Shown piece by piece: positions 1 through 16,891 of a stretch of DNA of 64,000 nt. The DNA is taken from assembly GCF_026745355.1 (NCBI RefSeq), contig NC_079205.1, forward strand, positions 65,974,200 through 66,038,199, given 5' to 3'. The notes under the pieces are model-generated. The model saw nothing but the letters and a program-made list of their open reading frames with translations, made no database searches and was not told the origin of the DNA. How positions within the stretch are numbered: position 1 is the stretch's first letter; each line of letters begins with the position of its first letter. Source of the DNA: Beta vulgaris subsp. vulgaris. Its lineage: Eukaryota; Streptophyta; Magnoliopsida; Caryophyllales; Amaranthaceae. A program made the position numbers and the translations under genes.

Positions 1-10
1 TCACAAAAAT

Positions 11-762
11 GTGCTTCTCCCAAAGGCACATTATGACTGGACCAATCTGAGGTTCCAGGATTTTAAAACGGTCAGTGATTACAATTCAACATTGTTTAGA
101 ATTGTATCATTGTTAAGATATTGTGATCATCCCATCACAGAAGAGCAAATGATAAACAAAACGCTCTCCACTTTCCACGCCTCTAATATCATATTGGCAG
201 AACAATACAGGTTCAGAGCTTTCAAAAAGTACTCTGAGCTAATCTCAGTACTACTTGTGGCTGAACAAAATAATGATCTTTTGCTGAAAAATCATAATCT
301 TAGACCTACGGGGTCTTCAGCCACTCATGAGATAAATGCTATAGAAAGCTCTAATCCACCAGAAGCAAATGCTATACATAGTGGTGGACGCGGTAATTAC
401 AACGGTCGTGGGAGAGGACGTGGTAATTACCGTGGCCGAGGGCGTGGACGTGGAAGAGGCCGATTTTCCCCAAGAAATAATAATTTTAAACATTCTGATA
501 AAAATTGGGGACAATCATCTGGAAATCAAGGCAGACGTCCTATAAAGGAAATGATACTTGCCATAGATGTGGCATGACCGGGCACTGGGGCCGCACATGT
601 CGTACTGCCAAACATTTGGTAGATCTATATCAAGCTTCAATAAAAAACAAAGGAAAAAATGCTGAAGCAAACTTTGTTAATGAAGCCACTACATCCATGC
701 CCAGCCTTGATGTTTCAGATTTTTTTATGGATGATGCTGAAGTTGAAAATAAGTTTGTTTAG
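11..762 (+). pseudogene. copia gag, broken by a frameshift
   Basis: The first part (11-577) carries the gag core and then an Arg/Gly-rich run of GRGRG repeats around 385-460, an RGG-type RNA-binding tail. The CCHC zinc knuckle, beginning CHRCGMTGHWG, is in another frame (505-762), so a frameshift lies between about 540 and 577. Gag packages the element RNA. The 762 stop is followed by about 130 bp of very AT-rich DNA before the protease motif. Confidence 0.85.
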
Positions 763-776
763 ATCACAATCGATTA

Positions 777-2263
777 ATGTGCTTAGTTTATTTAAACTGC
801 TTCAATATCCACTTTCATGTATTTGTTCCTTTATTATTAATAAAAATACGTATTTTTCTTATACTAATCATCGTATTTATTATTTATGAAGATATGAATT
901 CATCAGAAGTTGGAACTAAAGAACAATGTCTCCTGGACAGTGGGACAACACACACCATATTGAAAAATAAAGAGTATTTTTCAAAACTTACAATATTCCA
1001 AGCAAATGTTAGTACAATTTCTGGGACAGCCAAGCTAATTGAAGGCTCTGGAAAAGCTTGCATTATATTTCCAAATGGGACAAAATTGATAATTAATGAC
1101 GCATTATATTCGAGTAAATCTCGAAGGAACCTCATAAGTTTCAAAGATGTACGTCAGAATGGTTACCATTTGGAAACAATGACAGTGAACAAAGAGGAAT
1201 TCATATGCCTAACGGCAGAGAAAAACGGCAAGAAATACATCTATGAAAAATTGCCAGCAATTTCCTCGGGACTATATCGCATAGATATACGTCCGATTGA
1301 AATTAATATGATATCTAACCAGAAGTTAGATAATAGAAAATCATTTACTCTATGGCATGACCGATTAGGCCATCCTGGCACAGGAATGATGCATAGAATC
1401 ATTGAAAACTCAAATGGACACTCTATAAAGAATGTCAAAATTCCTCGGTCAAATGAATTAACATGCTCTGCATGCTCACTTGGCAAATTGATAATCAGCC
1501 ATCTATAAATAAGATTGCCACTGAATCTCCAATGTTTTTAGAAAGAATTCAAGGAGATATTTGTGGGCCTATTCATCCTGCATGTGGACCATTTCGTTAT
1601 TTCATGGTATTAATTGATGCCTCTACTCGATGGTCACATGTGAGCCTTCTGTCAAGCAGAAATGTTGCATTTGCAAAACTTTTGGCTCAAATAATTCGAT
1701 TAAGAACTCAATTCCCAGATCATACAATAAAGAAAATAAGATTAGACAATGCTGGGGAATTTACATCCCAAACATTTAATGACTATTGCATGTCTATTGG
1801 GATTATTGTTGAGCACCCTGTACCTCATGTACATACACAAAATGGTCTTGCTGAATCATTAATCAAAAGACTACAATTAATTGCAAGACCATTAATAATG
1901 AGGTCAAAATTGCCATCTACTACTTGGGGTCATGCTATATTACATGCGGCAACATTGATAAGATTAAGGCCGACAGCCTATCACAAATTCTCACCATTAC
2001 AATTAGTATAGGTCGAGAACTGAATATCTCACATTTGAGAATTTTTGGGTGCGTTGTACATGTACCTATTGCTCTGCCCCCAACGTACTAAAATGGGTCC
2101 ACAAAGAAGGATGGGAATATATGTTGGATTTGAATCTCCATCAATTATCAAATATTTAGAGCCAACAACTGGTGATCTATTTACGGCTCGATTTGCCGAC
2201 TGTCATTTTAATGAGTCGGTATTCCCATCCTTAGGGGAGAGAAAGTGGACCCACAAAATATAA
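777..2263 (+). pseudogene. copia protease, GAG-pre-integrase and integrase, frameshifted
   Basis: The protease active site DSGTTHT lies near 938-960. The GAG-pre-integrase motif LWHDRLGHPG lies near 1351-1380. The frame then breaks around 1463-1508. The integrase core follows (GDICGP, then DNAGEFTSQ, then NGLAES with the third acidic residue) up to a stop at 2011. The next piece, containing IFGC, is in another frame, and the frame changes again near 2085 to reach GIYVGF and the stop at 2263. These parts would cleave the polyprotein and insert the cDNA; with this many breaks they are inactive here. Confidence 0.88.
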
Positions 2264-2658
2264 AATCGGAAATTACATGGAACGCATCGCAAATGTCGTT
2301 TCTGGACCCGAGAACAAATTCATGTGAACAAGAAGTCAAGAAAATTGTTCATCTGCAAAGTATTGCAAACCAATTGCCAGATGCATTCACAGATTCTAAG
2401 AAAGTGACAAAGTCACATGTACCTGCTGCGAATGCTCCGGAACGGATTGAAATTCCTAATGACAATAAGGCAATTGAAAATGAGTCAATAGCACGTCGAA
2501 AACGTGGCAGACCACCCGGTTCTAAAGATTTAAAACCGAGAAAAATGAAAAGGCAAGGGGAGACAACGAACGAAATTAATATAAATCTCCCAACAGAGCA
2601 TGATGAAAACAAAAATGAAGAGAAACGTGTTCCAGAAGAAAAGGAACATGAAAGCTAG
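2245..2658 (+). pseudogene. copia linker between integrase and reverse transcriptase
   Basis: A charged Lys/Glu-rich stretch of about 137 codons with KRGRPPGSKD, an AT-hook-like motif common in the integrase C-terminal tail of plant copia elements. It overlaps the end of the preceding frame and stops at 2658, before the reverse transcriptase frame opens at 2724. It has no independent function that I can name. Confidence 0.6.
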
Positions 2659-2723
2659 ACAACAATGAAACTTCAATTAATTATGTTTCTACAAAGAGAC
2701 AATGGAATCGAAAAGATGTTGTC

Positions 2724-4388
2724 TTGAATGAAATTTTTGCTTACTCGATAGCGGTTGAAATGACATACGATGAAAATGATGTAGAGCCAAATACAGTTGA
2801 TGAATGTCGCCGTAGAAAAGATTGGCCAAAATGGAAAGAGGCAATTCAAGCAGAATTGAGATCACTTGAAAAACGTGAAGTATTCGGTCAAATAACCCAA
2901 ATACCAAAAGGTGTAAAACCAGTTGGGTACAAATGGGTATTCGTGAGAAAACGAAATGAGAAAAATGAGGTTACTAGATATAAGGCAAGATTAGTAGCCC
3001 AAGGCTTCTCGCAAATGCCAGGGATTGATTATGATGAGACATATTCTCCAGTAGTCGATGCAACTACACTAAGATTTCTGGTAAGTTTATCAGTTTCGAA
3101 AGGATTGCAAATGAGATTGATGGATGTAGTGACCGCATATTTGTATGGCTCACTTGACACAGATATTTATATGAAAGTTCCTGAAGGACTAAAACTACCA
3201 GAAAATTGCATGCCCAAAGAGATGTTCTCAATAAAATTGAGAAAATCACTCTATGGGTTAAAACAATCTGGAAGAATGTGGTATAATCGTCTTAGTGAAT
3301 ACCTATTGAAAGAAGGATTCAAAAATAATCAAATCAGTCCCTGTGTTTTCATTAAGCGATCTAAATCAGGATTCGCGATCATTGCTGTATATGTCGATGA
3401 TTTGAACATTATCGGAACTCCTAGAGAACTTGAAGCGACTGCAAAATACTTGATGAAAGAATTTGAGATGAAAGATCTCGGGAAGACAAAATTTTGCCTT
3501 GGCCTGCAAATGGAACATCTAAGAAATGGGATTTTTGTCCATCAATCAAACTATACAGAAAAAATCCTGAAACGTTTTTTCATGGACAAAGCCCACCCAA
3601 TAAGTTCTCCAATGGTAGTGCGTTCCCTGAATGAGAAAGATGATCCATTCAGACCACGAGAAGAGAACGAGGAGATTCTTGGTCCTGAAGTACCATATCT
3701 AAGTGCAATTGGGCTTTAATGTACTTGGCTAACAATACTCGACCTGACATAGCTTTTTCAGTAAACTTGTTAGCTAGATACAGCAATGCACCAACCAAGA
3801 GACATTGGAATGGAGTCAGACACTTATTACGTTATCTTCGAGGAACACAAGATCTCGGATTATTCTATCAGTCAAGACCCAATGCGTCACTCATTGGATA
3901 TGCAGATGCTGGCTACCTCTCAGACCCACAAAAGGCTAAGTCTCAATCCGGATATGTATTCACTTATGGAGGTACTGCAATATCTTGGAAATCACAAGCA
4001 GACTTTGACGGCCACATCATCAAATCATGCGGAATTAATTGCTCTTTATGAAGCTGGAAGGGAATGTGTATGGCTAAGGTCAATGATCAAGAATATCCAA
4101 GAAGAATGCGGGATGGAAACAATAACAACAAATCCAACTATCATCTACGAAGACAATACTGCATGCATCACCCAAGTAAGCGAAGGGTACATCAAAGGAG
4201 ACAGAACTAAACATTTATCACCAAAGCTCTTCTTCACTCATGACCTCCAAAAGGAAGGGACGATCAACATTCGACAAATCCAATCATGTGAGAATCTTGC
4301 AGATTTATTCACCAAATCCCTTCCGGCGAAGAAATTTGAAGAATTAGTCCGAAAAATTGGAATGCGTCATCTTCATGATATATGCTAG
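2724..4388 (+). pseudogene. copia reverse transcriptase and RNase H, frameshifted
   Basis: The copia reverse transcriptase domain is open from 2724 to 3719 and includes YKWVFVRK, RLVAQGF, DYDETYSPV and the catalytic YVDD (about 3390). A stop at 3719 ends this frame. The continuation DIAFSVN and the RNase H start YADAG are in a second frame (3719-4051). The rest of RNase H, HAELIALYEA, EDNTACI and the end LADLFTKSLP, is in a third frame (to 4388). It would have copied the element RNA into DNA and degraded the template. Confidence 0.92.
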
Positions 4389-4390
4389 AT

Positions 4391-4621
4391 TCAGGGGGAG
4401 TATTATATGCGCTGCACTCTTTTTCCCTTCGATCAGGTTTTTATCCCACTGGGTTTTTCCTGACAAGGTTTTTAATGAGGCAGTTGATTTTAAGCATATA
4501 AGGATACATAATAGTTGTACTCTTTCCCTAGTTATGGATTTTTCCCACGGGATTTTTCCTAACAAAGATTCTTAATGAGACAACGTCTATTATGACTTAT
4601 AAGTGGACATTCAAGGGGGAG
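4391..4621 (+). other. copia 3' untranslated region with polypurine tracts
   Basis: AAGGGGGAG directly abuts the LTR at 4613-4621 and is the likely plus-strand primer. A second CAGGGGGAG lies at 4392-4400 just after the last stop. Between them an imperfect direct repeat occurs twice, around 4443-4483 and 4542-4583, each copy ending in TTAATGAG followed by CA-rich bases. Confidence 0.75.
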
Positions 4622-4878
4622 TGTTGAGAAACAGTGGAATGAGCAATTCCACTGTTACATGTGTGAAGTCCACTGTTCACATATTGTCGAAGTCTATTTT
4701 TCCTGCGTGCATTTAATGCATGTCAGGTAATTTCTCCGTGTTGAAAATTTTGCAATTGTGCACAGTAGAAACTTTGCCTATATATACCAGTGTAAGAAAT
4801 CAGTTTTACACATCAATGCAATATACAATACTCTCTGATATATTTGCATAACTTCTCTCTCTATTTCTCACAACAACA
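4622..4878 (+). repeat. 3' LTR of the copia element
   Basis: It begins TGTTGAGAAACAG immediately after the polypurine tract and ends CTCACAACAACA, so it has TG...CA ends with TGTTG/CAACA inverted tips. The exact end (4875 or 4878) is ambiguous because of the CAACAACA run. About 255 bp, short for a copia LTR but normal. It is oriented to read out rightward, antisense to the glucanase gene. Confidence 0.85.
4778..4788 (+). promoter_or_regulatory. TATA box in the LTR
   Basis: CTATATATACC lies about 90 bp before the LTR end, the usual place for the retrotransposon promoter. In a 3' LTR it would start read-out transcripts toward 5080-7867, antisense to that gene. Confidence 0.5.
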
Positions 4879-5079
4879 GGCAACATGTAAAAATTCAAGA
4901 TTTTTCTTGAAAATCATCAAGAAAAATAGGCAAAAAGGAATTGCATTTGATTACAGAATGTTGAAGATACCTGGACAAAATACTAACAATTGATGATCAA
5001 TACCTATGATGTCACTAACAAAGCAATCTATCTCATTAGTATTGTATTGGGTACAAAAATTCAATCAACAATCTGCACA

Positions 5080-7867
5080 TCAAAGCCAAAACCAATGCAA
5101 AAAGATTCCAACTATTACTCCGATTTCAGGATATAACATGCTGCTTTTACTCCCTGTGAACGGACTAACCGGACCATATGCCGTGGGACTGAATCCTCTT
5201 CCAGCAGTCGAATTAGCACTGTTTCATGCAAGGAGAGCACTTAATCAGGAACCCCAATAATAATAGGGAGATTTCAACATTGAAACCTACTTCTATATCA
5301 CAACCAAATGCAAAAATACGGTGTAGAGCTTTACCTTCCAGTGAAACCACATGAACCATAACCTGTGAGATTAAACATGCAAAGAGAACCATCAGACAGA
5401 AGTACATATTAGGATCTACTGTTCTACACAGACAAAAGAAAGGTGTGACCTTTAACCTATGCTAGTTTCCAAGGGAGAATTTCTATCACCTTAGATATAG
5501 CAATATATCTATATGTACTGTGATCCAGATCCTCATGGTATGCATTATTAGTTTTAACATTAACTAATCAAGAAGTAACTACATTGTCGTATGATCATCT
5601 AGACGCTGAACTATGCTTATCATTTAGATGAAAAAGAGAAAATTATGAAAAAGTAATCTGTCAGTCCCGTTTGAGCATTGTGATCTGTGAAGAAAGGCAC
5701 AGTAACTTACTCGGATCAGCAGCAGTTGTAGTTGCTGTACCATCAAAGTCACAAGTGCCACCAACGCTGCTCATCCTTTGATAATAATCATTATATGCAT
5801 AAGAGGCATGATTTTCAGTAGTATCAGGGTAATAACACGGCCCGCCTTCTTGAATGGCAGTACAATTAGCATGACCATCACCACAAGCCCAGTTCAAACC
5901 GTTCCGCAGCTTGTCTTCATTGGCACCTGACTTTGCAATACAAAAAAGATCTGTGGAATTGCCTGACATTGGACCAGAACCACCAAGACTCAGAGGATAA
6001 ACAGTGGAGCCATTGGTAAAGAACAACCCCCAATTCTTCTCTGAGACAGGACCACGGCGCTCATCCTCATTAAACAACTCATAAATGTATGTGTTTATTG
6101 GCATCGTTGGCTGACTTGGCGGACCCGAGTTATTCAAAACCCTTCGGATCAAATTATTAGTGTAAGCCTGAGCATTTTTCACTGAGGCATCACGCTCATT
6201 AGCCCCCCCATTCCATGGCCAGCCAGTTTCTGTCACGACTACTGAGATCCCCGAAATATTGAAAGCTTCAATCGAGTAATAAGCAGCATCTACAAAAGCA
6301 TCAAACATGCTATTATAATGAAACAGAGTGTTTGGATCAACAATCTGCTTGACAGAGGATAGAGGTTGAAATAGAGTATATTCAAGTGGAAAAATGCCAT
6401 CTCCTGTGGTATACCCATGATAAGGATATGCATTTAGCATGAAATAGGAGTTAGTGTTCTTTAAGAATTGAAGGACTTGGTACATAGTTGAGTTCCACGA
6501 TGAATTAAAGATGGCAGTTGAAGGAGGAAAAGGTCTTGAAATTATGTCCATGGAGTGTGGGGTGGAGACTTTGACCTTGAAATTTAAGTTGGAAGCAACA
6601 AGAGCTTTATGAAGGTTATTCATGGCAGGAACAAGAATAGGAGCAGCGTGTGGTATTGCAGTCAATACCTCACTACCAACAGCAATGGCAGTGATATTAG
6701 TGCCGGGAACATAAGCTGCTACATTTTTGTTTACCCATGCTGCTGCAACTGATGGTGATTGCCCAATCCCAAGAACTTCCTCATTTGTAACACCAACCAT
6801 TACTTCTATGCTTGTATTGGCAAGGGCACGGAGCATGTGAGCATCAGCATCAAAAAGCCGAACATGAGTTATCTTGTTGTCTGTAAGAATAGCAACCACG
6901 TCTGAAGCTGGTGGCAATTTAGACAAATGCGTCCCTATATCAATCCCAATGAATGCACCTACAAAGTACCGATCAAGTTTGTTGAGGAGTAAATGCAGAA
7001 ACAAGCGTAGTGAAAAAAAAACAACATACAGCACAAAGTTGCAAAATGACTCACTGAACGAGAAGTACCTAAGACACAGGGAACGATGCATGTTAACAGC
7101 ACCAGGACTCTTTGCAGCCATATATCAGGCATTATTCAGCCTATATAAACTCAGAATTCGCAATGTGAAACTTGTTCGAAGAACGAAACAGATCGAGAGC
7201 TGAAGATACTCGTACAGAACTGTAAAAACAGAAAACATGAAGCATGTAGTATAAGTAATCATATCAATAGAATGTAAGCAGCTCAAGCAACAATAGTACA
7301 TAAATGCATGCCTACTAACAAATCAAAGGAGTCATACTGCAAAATACAAAACAAATGTACATATTTGATGGAGAAAACTAGGAGGAAAAGAACACAAGCA
7401 TAGAAAAGACAGCACCCAACTTGATCAGTATAGCAAAATCAGTTCAATTTCATAACCACAATGTACATCATAAAATCTCAGAAGCAATAAAGCAGAAACA
7501 TTAACATACAATTAGCAAGCTAAGAACAGTCACAAGATACTATGAAAGATTAATTTCAAACTAAACCACCATATTAAAATGTCAGCTAATACAAGAAATA
7601 TAATTTTTGGCATGAACAACACACTACAATTTGGTACAACATTCAGTATGTATGTACTCCATCATGATGCCATCAATTGGGTAATCATTAATTATTGTAA
7701 TCCATGAAAAAAAGGGTATTCTCACAGTTATATTAAACAAAAAAATGAGAGATATGAGAAAGTAATTGAGAACCCAAAAGCTGAAATTGACAAGAGATAT
7801 GAATAAGAATACCTGAGGTGAAAATGCTGATAATGTAAGTTGAAGGAGACCCAGAAATCAATAGCAT
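5080..7867 (-). CDS. E13L4-like: glucan endo-1,3-beta-glucosidase, GH17 + X8, GPI-anchored (E13L4-like)
   Basis: Hydrolyses beta-1,3-glucan (callose) at the cell wall or plasma membrane. Coding exons read from 7867 down: 7813-7867, 5711-6958, 5335-5362 and 5080-5218. All junctions are GT-AG and phases match, giving 489 residues. Exon 1 encodes a short hydrophobic signal peptide. The GH17 domain (about 20-340) includes the catalytic VVVTETGWPWNGG and, later, ELFNEDERRGP. The X8/CBM43 domain (from about 360) starts CIAKSGANEDKL, and its last cysteine, in GSCGFTG, sits in a 28-nt microexon. The Ser/Pro-rich tail ends in a hydrophobic GPI signal (...VGIFLHWFWL). ATG 7867 was preferred because a pyrimidine-rich 5'UTR intron acceptor lies just before it; the longer open frame to 7121 only reads into intron 1. 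Arabidopsis E13L4 is similar in length and architecture. Exon 1 is the least certain part. Confidence 0.9.
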
Positions 7868-8265
7868 AAACCCTAAAGGAGAAAAATTGAAAAAAGAAAA
7901 ACCCAACAACAAAATTCAACAATGAGTGATTTCTTGAGACATAGAATCTAAGAAGAAATCTTAAAAAAAGGCCCCACTAAATGGGACAATGTGAACCCAG
8001 AAATACAACTAGTTTTCTCAGCTAATCTACATAGTATTCCTAGGGAGTATAATACAAAGATTGCCACTTTTTTTATAGCTTTCTATTTACCACTACAAAA
8101 ATTGTAAAATTTCCCCTTTCCTAGAATTCCTACCTATAAATCCATATTCTTAAACTAGTGAAGAATGATTAAAAAAAGTTCTTTTTTTTATAAAAAAAAG
8201 TTTTTTTTTTTAAAAAAAAGTGAAATCTTAAGCAAGATTAAGAGAGAGAGAGAGATGGGAGAAAC

Positions 8266-8395
8266 CTGTAGAAGTGATGAGAAAGCACAGTGCTCGAGGA
8301 AACGGTGGTAGTGAGAACTGAGGAACAGCTATGCAGATACTGTGGGAGTGTGGACTGTGGTAGTAGAAACTAGAAAGTCATCTCCAACGTGTACA
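8266..8395 (-). other. probable 5'UTR exon of the glucanase gene
   Basis: On the minus strand CTTCTACAG|GTTTC makes a donor at 8265, and TTTTTCTCCTTTAG at about 7873-7886 makes a matching acceptor a few bases before the start codon. The leader is purine/pyrimidine biased (GA run around 8240-8255 just inside the intron). Its upper limit is a guess. Confidence 0.45.
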
Positions 8396-9050
8396 TTTGT
8401 GTCCCCTTTTTTCTGCTAATAATCCTAAGCTCCTGTCTTTTCCTTTTTCTTCTCCTTCTTTTATTTAATTAGCATCTTTTTTCATTAACATTAATTGTTT
8501 ACTTTACTTTAAGCCATTAAGGTGGATTTGTGAGCATATAAACAAAACAAAACAAAACAAAACTGATATCTTATTGAGGAGCTTAATTCAGCTTAACTAA
8601 GAAACAAAACATAGTTTAACTGCTTAATTAGTTTTTTTTTTCATTTTTGGATATCTTATTGCTATACAGTCTAAATCTAATAGTAGTAGATCTAAGGCTG
8701 CTTCTCTTCTAGAATCAGAAACTTATTAGAAATCAGAAAAAGGAAGTATTTAAATACATTACTATCTAGACAGATGATTAACTGTTTATTACTCATAAAA
8801 TAATCGACAAAATGAAGTATTTTACCTTTTTAGTAAATTGTTTGCTATCTTTGTTTCTTAGTTTATAGTTTTTCTATATTTCGCTCAATATTATCTCCAA
8901 TGACTAAGGAGAATATGAAAAATAGACCATTTGGTTTCTCTTTTAGTTACCTTTGACCTCGATAGAGTAGATTGGATCGTGTGTTGCAAGGTTTTGGAGA
9001 TTGTTTGGCAAATAAGGAAAAATATAAATGAATCACTAATAAAACAAATA

Positions 9051-9305
9051 CTTCCTCCGTTTCTAAATAAGTGCAACATTTGCATAGTGTTTATTATTCA
9101 CAGTTTAAACTTTAATTAGCTTTGGTGATTTACATTTTAGAAAAAACATTGTCATGTGGGATCTTGTTAGATTCGTCTGAATGTGAATTTTTTTAATATC
9201 AACTTTTTATAATTTTTACTTATTGATAATTGAAGATATTAATGGTTAAAATAATGCATTGGCAAACGTGCAAATAAGAAATGTTGCACTTAGAAACGGA
9301 GGAAG
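9051..9305. mobile_element. Stowaway-type MITE
   Basis: Inverted termini CTTCCTCCGTTTCTAAAT... and ...TTAGAAACGGAGGAAG, each flanked by TA (9049-9050 and 9306-9307). The subterminal motif GTGCAACATTTG is mirrored by AAATGTTGCAC. About 255 bp, no coding capacity. TA duplication and CTCCGTTTC ends are typical of Tc1/mariner-derived MITEs. Confidence 0.85.
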
Positions 9306-10269
9306 TATAAAATATAAAGTTAGTAAAACTTAGAAGAACGGAAAAACTACAAAATTATGGAACATTTTGGTAAAATTTCATTTTTACATGAAGAATAGGT
9401 GGGTGTAAAAGAGAAAGAAATTGGAGAGAAGATGACAAATTGCAAAAAGAAAACAAGAAGAGCAAATTTTTAACTTTTTTTTTAGAGAAATTAAACTTAT
9501 AAACAATAATCGATCATTTTGAACCAATATGAAAATTGAAATAATCAAATGTTGAATTAATATGTGTGACCCAAACTCCATCTTTATTTTTCTTATTAAA
9601 GAAAAGTAATAAAATGATCAATGTTTAAGGAAAAAAAAGGTAATAAAAAGGTAACAAAAACAGGTAACAAAATGGTAAAAAAAAAAGCTATAAAACATAT
9701 AAAAGTTGTATGCCACTATCACCTTAAAAGAAGTGGGAATTTATGATAAAAGTTTGTTTATATTAGAGCACACTTATAAAATTAAAATATATTACAATGG
9801 ACATTGTTCCAATTAAAACCTCTCTTACAAAATGACACAAAAAAAAAAAAAAAAAAAAAACCAAAAATAAAGAGACTCCTCAAGTCACTTTTGCTATAAA
9901 AAGGGAAGAATCTAGATCCTTTTACTCTCTTATTATTAAGAAGTATGAATACTTTATGATTCATGTGATGTTAAGACTATAAGGTGGAAATTGTCATTTA
10001 GAAGTATTAGTAAAAAGCTAAGACTTCAGGTGAATGAAAAAGGGGACCATAACTAAAGGCAAACCTACACCCGACAAAAATTCCAGCACAAAAGAAATAT
10101 CAACACATGGGGGAGCAGAGAGAACGAAAGTGAAGCCTGTTCGGTGTTCATACTTCATACAATGACCCAAAACGTCAAAAAGCTTCTCTTTTTTACCATG
10201 ATATATACTCTTTATACCTTAATTATATCGACAATAGTAATTTAAAACATAGTAAAATACATATACGTA

Positions 10270-10443
10270 TTTCCTCCGTTTCAATTTTAGTTGTGACAGT
10301 TTTAAAATCACGAATTCCTAAACAATTTTTGGAGAGAAGAGAGATAGAGAAAGAAAAAAAATAGATTCTATAATAGGAGCGAGATAGAGATAAGTTATTA
10401 CCCAATATGAAAGTGTCACAACTAAATTGAAACTTCCAAAAAT
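10270..10443. mobile_element. Stowaway-like MITE, right end decayed
   Basis: The left end TTTCCTCCGTTTCAATTTTAG plus TTGTGACAG is mirrored near 10412-10434 by GTGTCACAACTAAATTGAAA. The right terminal CGGAGG is lost, so the end is approximate. Confidence 0.65.
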
Positions 10444-10989
10444 AGAAAGTGCCAAAATTAAATTGCAACAGAAGATCTAGTATTTAACATCATCACAATT
10501 TTACTGTAATACTACCTTCAACTTCAAGAGTGTTTTTAGTACCAATAGTCAACCAAGTAAACAGAGGAGTGAGAGTGGACCCACCATCCTTGCCTCTATT
10601 AGCTGCGGGGCATTGCATTACAGCATCTCTAAAGCAGTCAAAAAGTTATGGGCACACCATTCATTTTGAACCACATTGGAAAACTTCTTAGATTTCCTGA
10701 ATCCAACTTCAAAATTCAAATCTCAGGTTTCAAACCTCATACATTACATTACAGCACCATAAAAGCAAATTTAGCAAAGGCAGGCCAGATAGCATCATAT
10801 ATGTTTAGCCCCATAAATAGAGCATAAGCAACCTGCAATTCGTAATCTAAGGGACGAACGTAATAAAATTTAAATTCAGGATTTGTTTACTACTACTGAG
10901 CTACAGCATCATTTCTAAGTTCAGATTGTTTCTCGGAAACAGAAGTTTATATAGAACTGGCAACACGGAAAAGTACCATTCAATAAACC

Positions 10990-16016
<5,027 letters not shown>

Positions 16017-16542
16017 TCTATATACTGTTAATTCGAGTCCAATCAATATTCTGGTAAAAAAACAGTCAAAACGTCTTATTTCACCACAAAGCACCATTTT
16101 TGCAGAAACAACAGAATTCAGAAGCCAAAATCAATCCAATATTCATAACAAGCCAAAATTAAGAATGTATATTCTCGAAACAAAGATAAAACAATAGAAG
16201 AAATTCTCAACTAGTGTAAATGTAAGATAAACCCTAACAGAAACCCTAATTTGCGTCAAAAAAAACACAATACAGTAAATTCGACAAGAAATTAGGCAAA
16301 AATATAATGGTTCAGTTCCTGTAATTTTCGTCGATAAATTAAGAGCAGAAGAAAAACTTATAGATTCTACCACGTATATTTTTGTTTATCACTTCCATTA
16401 ATTTTTTTGTGTCGATACTTTTTTCTGTAATTGAATTGATATCGGAGAAATTAAACAAAAATACTCAAAAAAAAAAATGAATGAAAAAATTGAAGCAAAA
16501 TCGAAATAACAGATCAATAGTGAGAAAAGAAAATGGAAATAC

Positions 16543-16640
16543 CTGTGGAACAAAAATTTGGATTGAGAGAAGAAGAAGAAGAGAGAGAAAAAGAGAGTGA
16601 GCTCTGCCGAAGACTGAAGGTGGACCTTCTGCAAATTAAT
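16543..16640 (-). other. probable 5'UTR exon of the SR gene
   Basis: On the minus strand TTCCACAG|GTATTTCC gives a donor at 16542. A matching acceptor ...TTTTTACCAG lies at about 16051-16060, shortly before the ATG at 16016. A leader intron is common in this family. The transcription start is not determined. Confidence 0.5.
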
Positions 16641-16891
16641 ACAAGGGCGCGTATCGTGTTATTAGTACTGGACAGTATTTAACCCAAAATTCTTGTTGGG
16701 CCTTAGCCCAAATGCATCTTGTTTGATTTGTGTATTGGTGCAATTTGGTGGTTGTGTGTTTCTTTTCTTTTTGCCAGAGTAGTTTGGTTATTTTAGGTCC
16801 GGTACATTCACTATTTTTTGTCTAAATGGCCTTGTTTTAGTTCACTTTGGAAAAACACACACATCCAATATATGCCCAATAAAGATACTTA

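Larger units (their letters stand above)
1..4878 (+). mobile_element. Ty1-copia LTR retrotransposon, 5' end outside window, decayed
   Basis: Remains of one copia element read on the + strand in the order gag, protease, integrase, reverse transcriptase, RNase H, polypurine tract, 3' LTR. Integrase before reverse transcriptase defines the copia superfamily. The polyprotein is split over all three frames with stops, so it cannot be made as one product. The 5' LTR and primer-binding site lie before position 1, so LTR identity (age) and the target duplication cannot be judged. The 3' LTR ends about 200 bp beyond the stop codon of the glucanase on the opposite strand. Confidence 0.95.
8400..10540. 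other. intergenic DNA between glucanase promoter and SR gene 3' end
   Basis: AT-rich and without recognisable coding sequence. It holds an (AAAAC)n run near 8543-8562, a poly-A stretch near 9840-9860 and two Stowaway-type MITEs listed separately. The glucanase promoter must lie in the left part. Confidence 0.6.

Noticed and set aside
5006..5260. Open frame of 84 codons on the + strand
   Set aside because: It is the complement of the last glucanase exon and its intron.
6959..7121. Upstream extension of the glucanase main exon starting MAAKSPG
   Set aside because: It reads through an intron; a good acceptor at 6959-6960 joins exon 1 at 7813 in phase and gives a proper signal peptide.
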